Shown: positions 12,247 to 15,116 of the stretch, in pieces
Position numbering within the stretch: position 1 is the stretch's first letter
How the letters are laid out: the number at the start of each line of letters is the position of its first letter
Translations under genes and position numbers: made by a program
Notes under the pieces: model-generated
What the model was told of the DNA's origin: nothing
The model's database searches: none
The model's input: the letters and a program-made list of their open reading frames with translations, nothing else
DNA from: a bacterium
Lineage (GTDB): Bacteria > Patescibacteriota > Microgenomatia > Daviesbacterales > UBA10151
Length of the DNA stretch: 15,116 nt
Direction: 5' to 3'
Assembly: GCA_027364775.1 (NCBI GenBank)
Contig: DAHXOS010000072.1
Coordinates: forward strand, 1-15,116

Positions 12247-15116
12247 TTAGAGATTTTTAAGTTTTAAGGACAAATCTCTAAATCTTTTGTTAAGTATTTC
12301 CAGTTGTTCTTGTTTCTCAAACTCTTGAGCTGCCTTAATCTGAAAAGATAATTTTTCTAAAGAGGTTTTAATTAACATCTTTTTTAGCTCCATTACCACC
12401 ATCTCTATCTCTTTTTGCCAGTATTTTTTTTCTTCTAATCTTTTATCTAATTGGGTTAAATATAACTGGTCTACAAGATCCACTAAATTATCTGGAACAG
12501 TTTTTATAAAATCGGCAATCCTAAACGACTGTCCCTTAAAAGAAATGCCATCTAAAAAAATTACCTGGAGAACATAAATTTGTTTAAATTCTTCCTGAGT
12601 AAATAATGTCTCGGGAAAATTAGGCACAAATGTATGGTCTGTAGGAATATGCAAAATTAAAGTAATCAGGTACTCTTCCAAAAGCCTTCTCCTATTTTTA
12701 ATCTCAATATTATCAGTCTCTGCTTTAATACCAGGATTTACTGTAACAGTGTTTGGAGAAACAGGATTAAAAATTTTAACATTAGGGCTTAATTGATACT
12801 TTTCTATTTGTTCTCTTAAAATATTATCTTTAATTTGGAGTAAGGCTGATAATTTTTGAATATAGTGCTCCTTTACAAGAGGATCAGAGATTTTTTTCCA
12901 GATTGGAAAAAGTTCTTGAGAGATAGATTTTTTAGAGGATGCTAATTTTGGATCAAATCTTTTGATTACTGATTGTAAATAGTAATCATAAATAGGCTCT
13001 GCTTGTTTGACCATAGTCTCCCATTTACCTGGTTCTGAAGCTACAAGTTCTGCAGGATCTTTGACCCCAGCAAAATTAATAACCTTAATATTCATCCCTG
13101 CTTTATCTGCCATCTCAATTCCCCTCCTAGAAGCAGCATCCCCTGCTAAATCAGTATCAAAACAAAGAGAGATAGTATCAGTATATTTTTTTAAAGATTC
13201 TATTTGCTCCTCTGCTAATGCAGTTCCTTTTGAAGCCACTACATTTTTAATACCTGATTGATAGGACATAATCATATCCATCTCTCCTTCCACCAACACA
13301 GCTTCCTTTTTCTCTCTAATTTCACCTTTGGTTAAATTTAATCCTAATAAAAATTTTCTTTTGTCAAAAATTGGAGTTTGAGGAGTATTAATATATTTAG
13401 GCTCTCCTACTCCTAAGATTCTACCTGAAAAACCAATCACTCTATCTCTAATATCAATTAGAGGAAACATTACCCTGCCCCGGAATCTATCATAGCAGCC
13501 CCTTTTTGAAGGTACTGCTAAACCTGAATTAATTAAGTCTTTAGTACTAAAGCCTCTGCTCCTTAAAAATTTGGTTAAAGTTTCCCAGTTTTGTGGGGCA
13601 TATCCTATCTGAAAGGTTTTAATAGTCTCCTCAGTTAACCCTCTTTTTTTTAAATATTCCATAGCCCCTTCACCAATTTTATGTTCCATTAATAAATAGT
13701 GAAAAAATTGGGCTGCTTTTTGGTTAACCTCATATAATTTATCATTTTCATTAACCTTTTTTCTCTTGGTATTAGATAAGGTTACCCCAGCTTTTTTAGC
13801 CAATATCTCTATGGCCTCTTGAAAAGATAAAGACTCTTTTTCCATCATAAATTTAAAGATGTCACCACCCTTATCACAATTTCCAACAGCAAAGTTGGTA
13901 GCTACATAAGAATGGTCATCTGCAACAGTAAAATTATGGACTGGTCCTTGATATTTTTCTGAAGCAAGCTTGGTAATAGGTAATAACCAGTATTCAGAAC
14001 CATCTTGCTCATAATAAAGATGTTGATATTTCTGCTTATCTTGCTCTGTCCAACTAATGTAATAAGATTCCTGATGGTGAGTACCTGATAAAGAAACTCT
14101 CTCTTTATGAACAGAAACTGTGGGGAAAAGATTTAACCTAAGTAAAATATCTACAATCTGTTCTTTTAAAACCTTAGAGATGGTGGTGACACTAGAAAAT
14201 TGATTCTTTGATTTGTTGGCAAAAAAGTGAGTTCCATCTCCTTTAATAACCGCTTCTAAAATCATCCTTTGACGCCTTGGATCTAGTTCTTGAAGAATGA
14301 ATGGTATATGTTTATTTTTAGATCCTTTCCCACATAAATTCTCAAATATATTTGCAAGATGAGAGTTACAAACGGTTATCTCTATACCTGTTTTTTTAAT
14401 TGCAACTCTTCTATATAACTTAGCTTCCAGGTTAAAAAGCTCTTTTATTAATTTAATTATTTCTTCAGCAAAAGCTTCTTCATGATTACCCAAACTAAAT
14501 CTAATATAGGCCCTATGATTACTACCTTCAGCAATATAATATCCTAGTAATTTTAAAAATGATTGATTGACTATTATTTTTTCAGGAAGTGCTTTGGGCT
14601 TAGTTCCTAAGCTAGTCTTTTTAGTTAAATAGTCATCCAGTTTCAGATATTCAGGATTACTGATTTGTCTATTAATAGGATAAAGTAATAAATCCCCTAT
14701 CTTTAATTCTCCAGCTGGGATTTTATTTATAGATAAATACTTATTAACTTTTTCAAAGTATTTAAGAGAATTATTTTGTCGGATATCTAAGTATTTTTTA
14801 TAAACTCTTGAAAAAACTTTATACTTATTTATATAAGGAGAGCCAGAGATTACAAAAACCCTATGGTCTGCTGTAAGCCTGACTAATCCACCTAATTTGC
14901 GAACCCCGACGGTAATTAAATCGCCATTATATTGATGCTCCATAACATCAATTACTTTTTTTAAATTTCCCTTGCCAGACACTACCCAATCTGAAGTTTC
15001 GATATCTTCGATAGTATGGTAACCAAATGGAGTCTTAATAAGTTCTCCCGGAGGGAAGCAGCCAAAACAATGCCAAATTCCCCGTTCTGGAGAGACTACA
15101 AACGATGGAGTTTTTT
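12247..15116 (-). CDS. dnaG: DNA primase with intein, 5' end outside window
   Basis: The frame is open from the window edge to TAA at 12247: 18 extein residues, a 394-residue intein (13879-15060) and 543 extein residues. Primase makes the RNA primers for replication. Seen in order: the end of the CHC2 zinc finger (FVVSPERGIWHCFG, then CDKGGDIFKF after the intein); the RNA-polymerase core with RFRGRVMFPLIDIRDRVIGF; the TOPRIM domain with VEGEMD and FDTDLAGD, which bind the catalytic metals; and a C-terminal helical region that would bind the replicative helicase. After splicing, HCFG and CDKGGD rejoin to give Cys-x2-Cys, the last two zinc ligands. The GTG at 14982 is an internal Val of the intein, not a start. 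rpoD follows on the same strand. Confidence 0.96.
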   Translation of the reverse strand, partial: KTPSFVVSPERGIWHCFGCFPPGELIKTPFGYHTIEDIETSDWVVSGKGNLKKVIDVMEHQYNGDLITVGVRKLGGLVRLTADHRVFVISGSPYINKYKVFSRVYKKYLDIRQNNSLKYFEKVNKYLSINKIPAGELKIGDLLLYPINRQISNPEYLKLDDYLTKKTSLGTKPKALPEKIIVNQSFLKLLGYYIAEGSNHRAYIRFSLGNHEEAFAEEIIKLIKELFNLEAKLYRRVAIKKTGIEITVCNSHLANIFENLCGKGSKNKHIPFILQELDPRRQRMILEAVIKGDGTHFFANKSKNQFSSVTTISKVLKEQIVDILLRLNLFPTVSVHKERVSLSGTHHQESYYISWTEQDKQKYQHLYYEQDGSEYWLLPITKLASEKYQGPVHNFTVADDHSYVATNFAVGNCDKGGDIFKFMMEKESLSFQEAIEILAKKAGVTLSNTKRKKVNENDKLYEVNQKAAQFFHYLLMEHKIGEGAMEYLKKRGLTEETIKTFQIGYAPQNWETLTKFLRSRGFSTKDLINSGLAVPSKRGCYDRFRGRVMFPLIDIRDRVIGFSGRILGVGEPKYINTPQTPIFDKRKFLLGLNLTKGEIREKKEAVLVEGEMDMIMSYQSGIKNVVASKGTALAEEQIESLKKYTDTISLCFDTDLAGDAASRRGIEMADKAGMNIKVINFAGVKDPAELVASEPGKWETMVKQAEPIYDYYLQSVIKRFDPKLASSKKSISQELFPIWKKISDPLVKEHYIQKLSALLQIKDNILREQIEKYQLSPNVKIFNPVSPNTVTVNPGIKAETDNIEIKNRRRLLEEYLITLILHIPTDHTFVPNFPETLFTQEEFKQIYVLQVIFLDGISFKGQSFRIADFIKTVPDNLVDLVDQLYLTQLDKRLEEKKYWQKEIEMVVMELKKMLIKTSLEKLSFQIKAAQEFEKQEQLEILNKRFRDLSLKLKNL
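13879..15060 (-). other. DnaG intein with LAGLIDADG homing endonuclease
   Basis: 394 residues, in frame in dnaG. Splicing block A starts CFPPGELIKT with catalytic Cys1; block B has LVRLTADHRVF (Thr63, His66); block F is VHNFTVADDHSYVA; block G ends NFAVGN, followed by extein Cys. The penultimate residue is Gly rather than His, a known variant. The endonuclease part has both LAGLIDADG-type helices, LLGYYIAEG and LEAVIKGDG, each ending in the acidic-Gly pair, so DNA cutting may be intact. The insertion falls between Gly and the fourth zinc ligand of the primase zinc finger. Protein self-excision joins the exteins; the endonuclease would spread the element into intein-free dnaG alleles. Confidence 0.95.

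Noticed and set aside
13007..13261. 84-codon plus-strand frame in dnaG
   Set aside because: Antisense of the TOPRIM region.
14980..14982. GTG as start of a 911-residue protein
   Set aside because: The frame continues upstream through the intein N-terminus and the primase zinc finger to the window edge; the GTG is intein Val27.
1..15116. CRISPR array, rRNA, insertion-sequence transposase
   Set aside because: No regularly spaced direct repeats, rRNA segments or transposase motifs were seen on either strand.

Overview
The window looks like a piece of an AT-rich Patescibacteria/CPR chromosome, possibly Microgenomates-like; the lineage is an inference. Reasons: compact single-domain genes, a pyrF relic and a terminase-small-like protein of types I associate with CPR genomes, a dnaG-rpoD pair with an intein, a tRNA without encoded CCA, and several genes that appear to be transcribed without a leader. 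The standard genetic code fits every confident gene.

Left part (1-4700) is an accessory region full of gene debris. It starts with the 3' part of a BtrH-like papain-fold protein (to 824). Two small minus-strand genes follow, a YdeI/OmpD-associated protein (923-1300) and a PCC/DUF296 protein (1716-2165). Each runs at its 3' end into a relic of a serine-recombinase C-terminus. A third, longer copy of that recombinase end (4261-4674) lies directly behind a three-repeat HNH endonuclease gene (3351-4271). Between these are decayed fragments: a TPR protein, a HAD hydrolase N-terminus, an excisionase-type HTH end and an unknown C-terminus. One intact small unknown gene (2700-3014) sits among them.

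The middle (4700-8510) holds a tight three-gene operon (4735-6907): a TIGR04255-like protein, a protein with a disordered N-terminus and helical C-terminus, and a PIN-like nuclease candidate. This is the best candidate here for an undescribed toxin-antitoxin or defence module. It is followed by a terminase-small-subunit-like gene whose 3' half has been replaced by antisense sequence of a convergent SpoU/TrmH methyltransferase gene, a small two-helix membrane protein, and a decayed pyrF.

The right part (8641-15116) looks like core chromosome. It has a membrane-anchored beta-propeller-like protein and a YhfC-like intramembrane protease candidate on the plus strand. On the minus strand are dnaG (5' end outside the window), rpoD and tRNA-Asn, in that order of transcription. 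dnaG carries a 394-residue intein with a LAGLIDADG endonuclease, placed between the last two zinc-binding cysteines of the primase zinc finger.

A recurring feature is a perfect or near-perfect -10 box, often with an upstream TG, placed 6-7 bases before an ATG or GTG with no ribosome binding site. This arrangement implies leaderless mRNAs for at least five genes.
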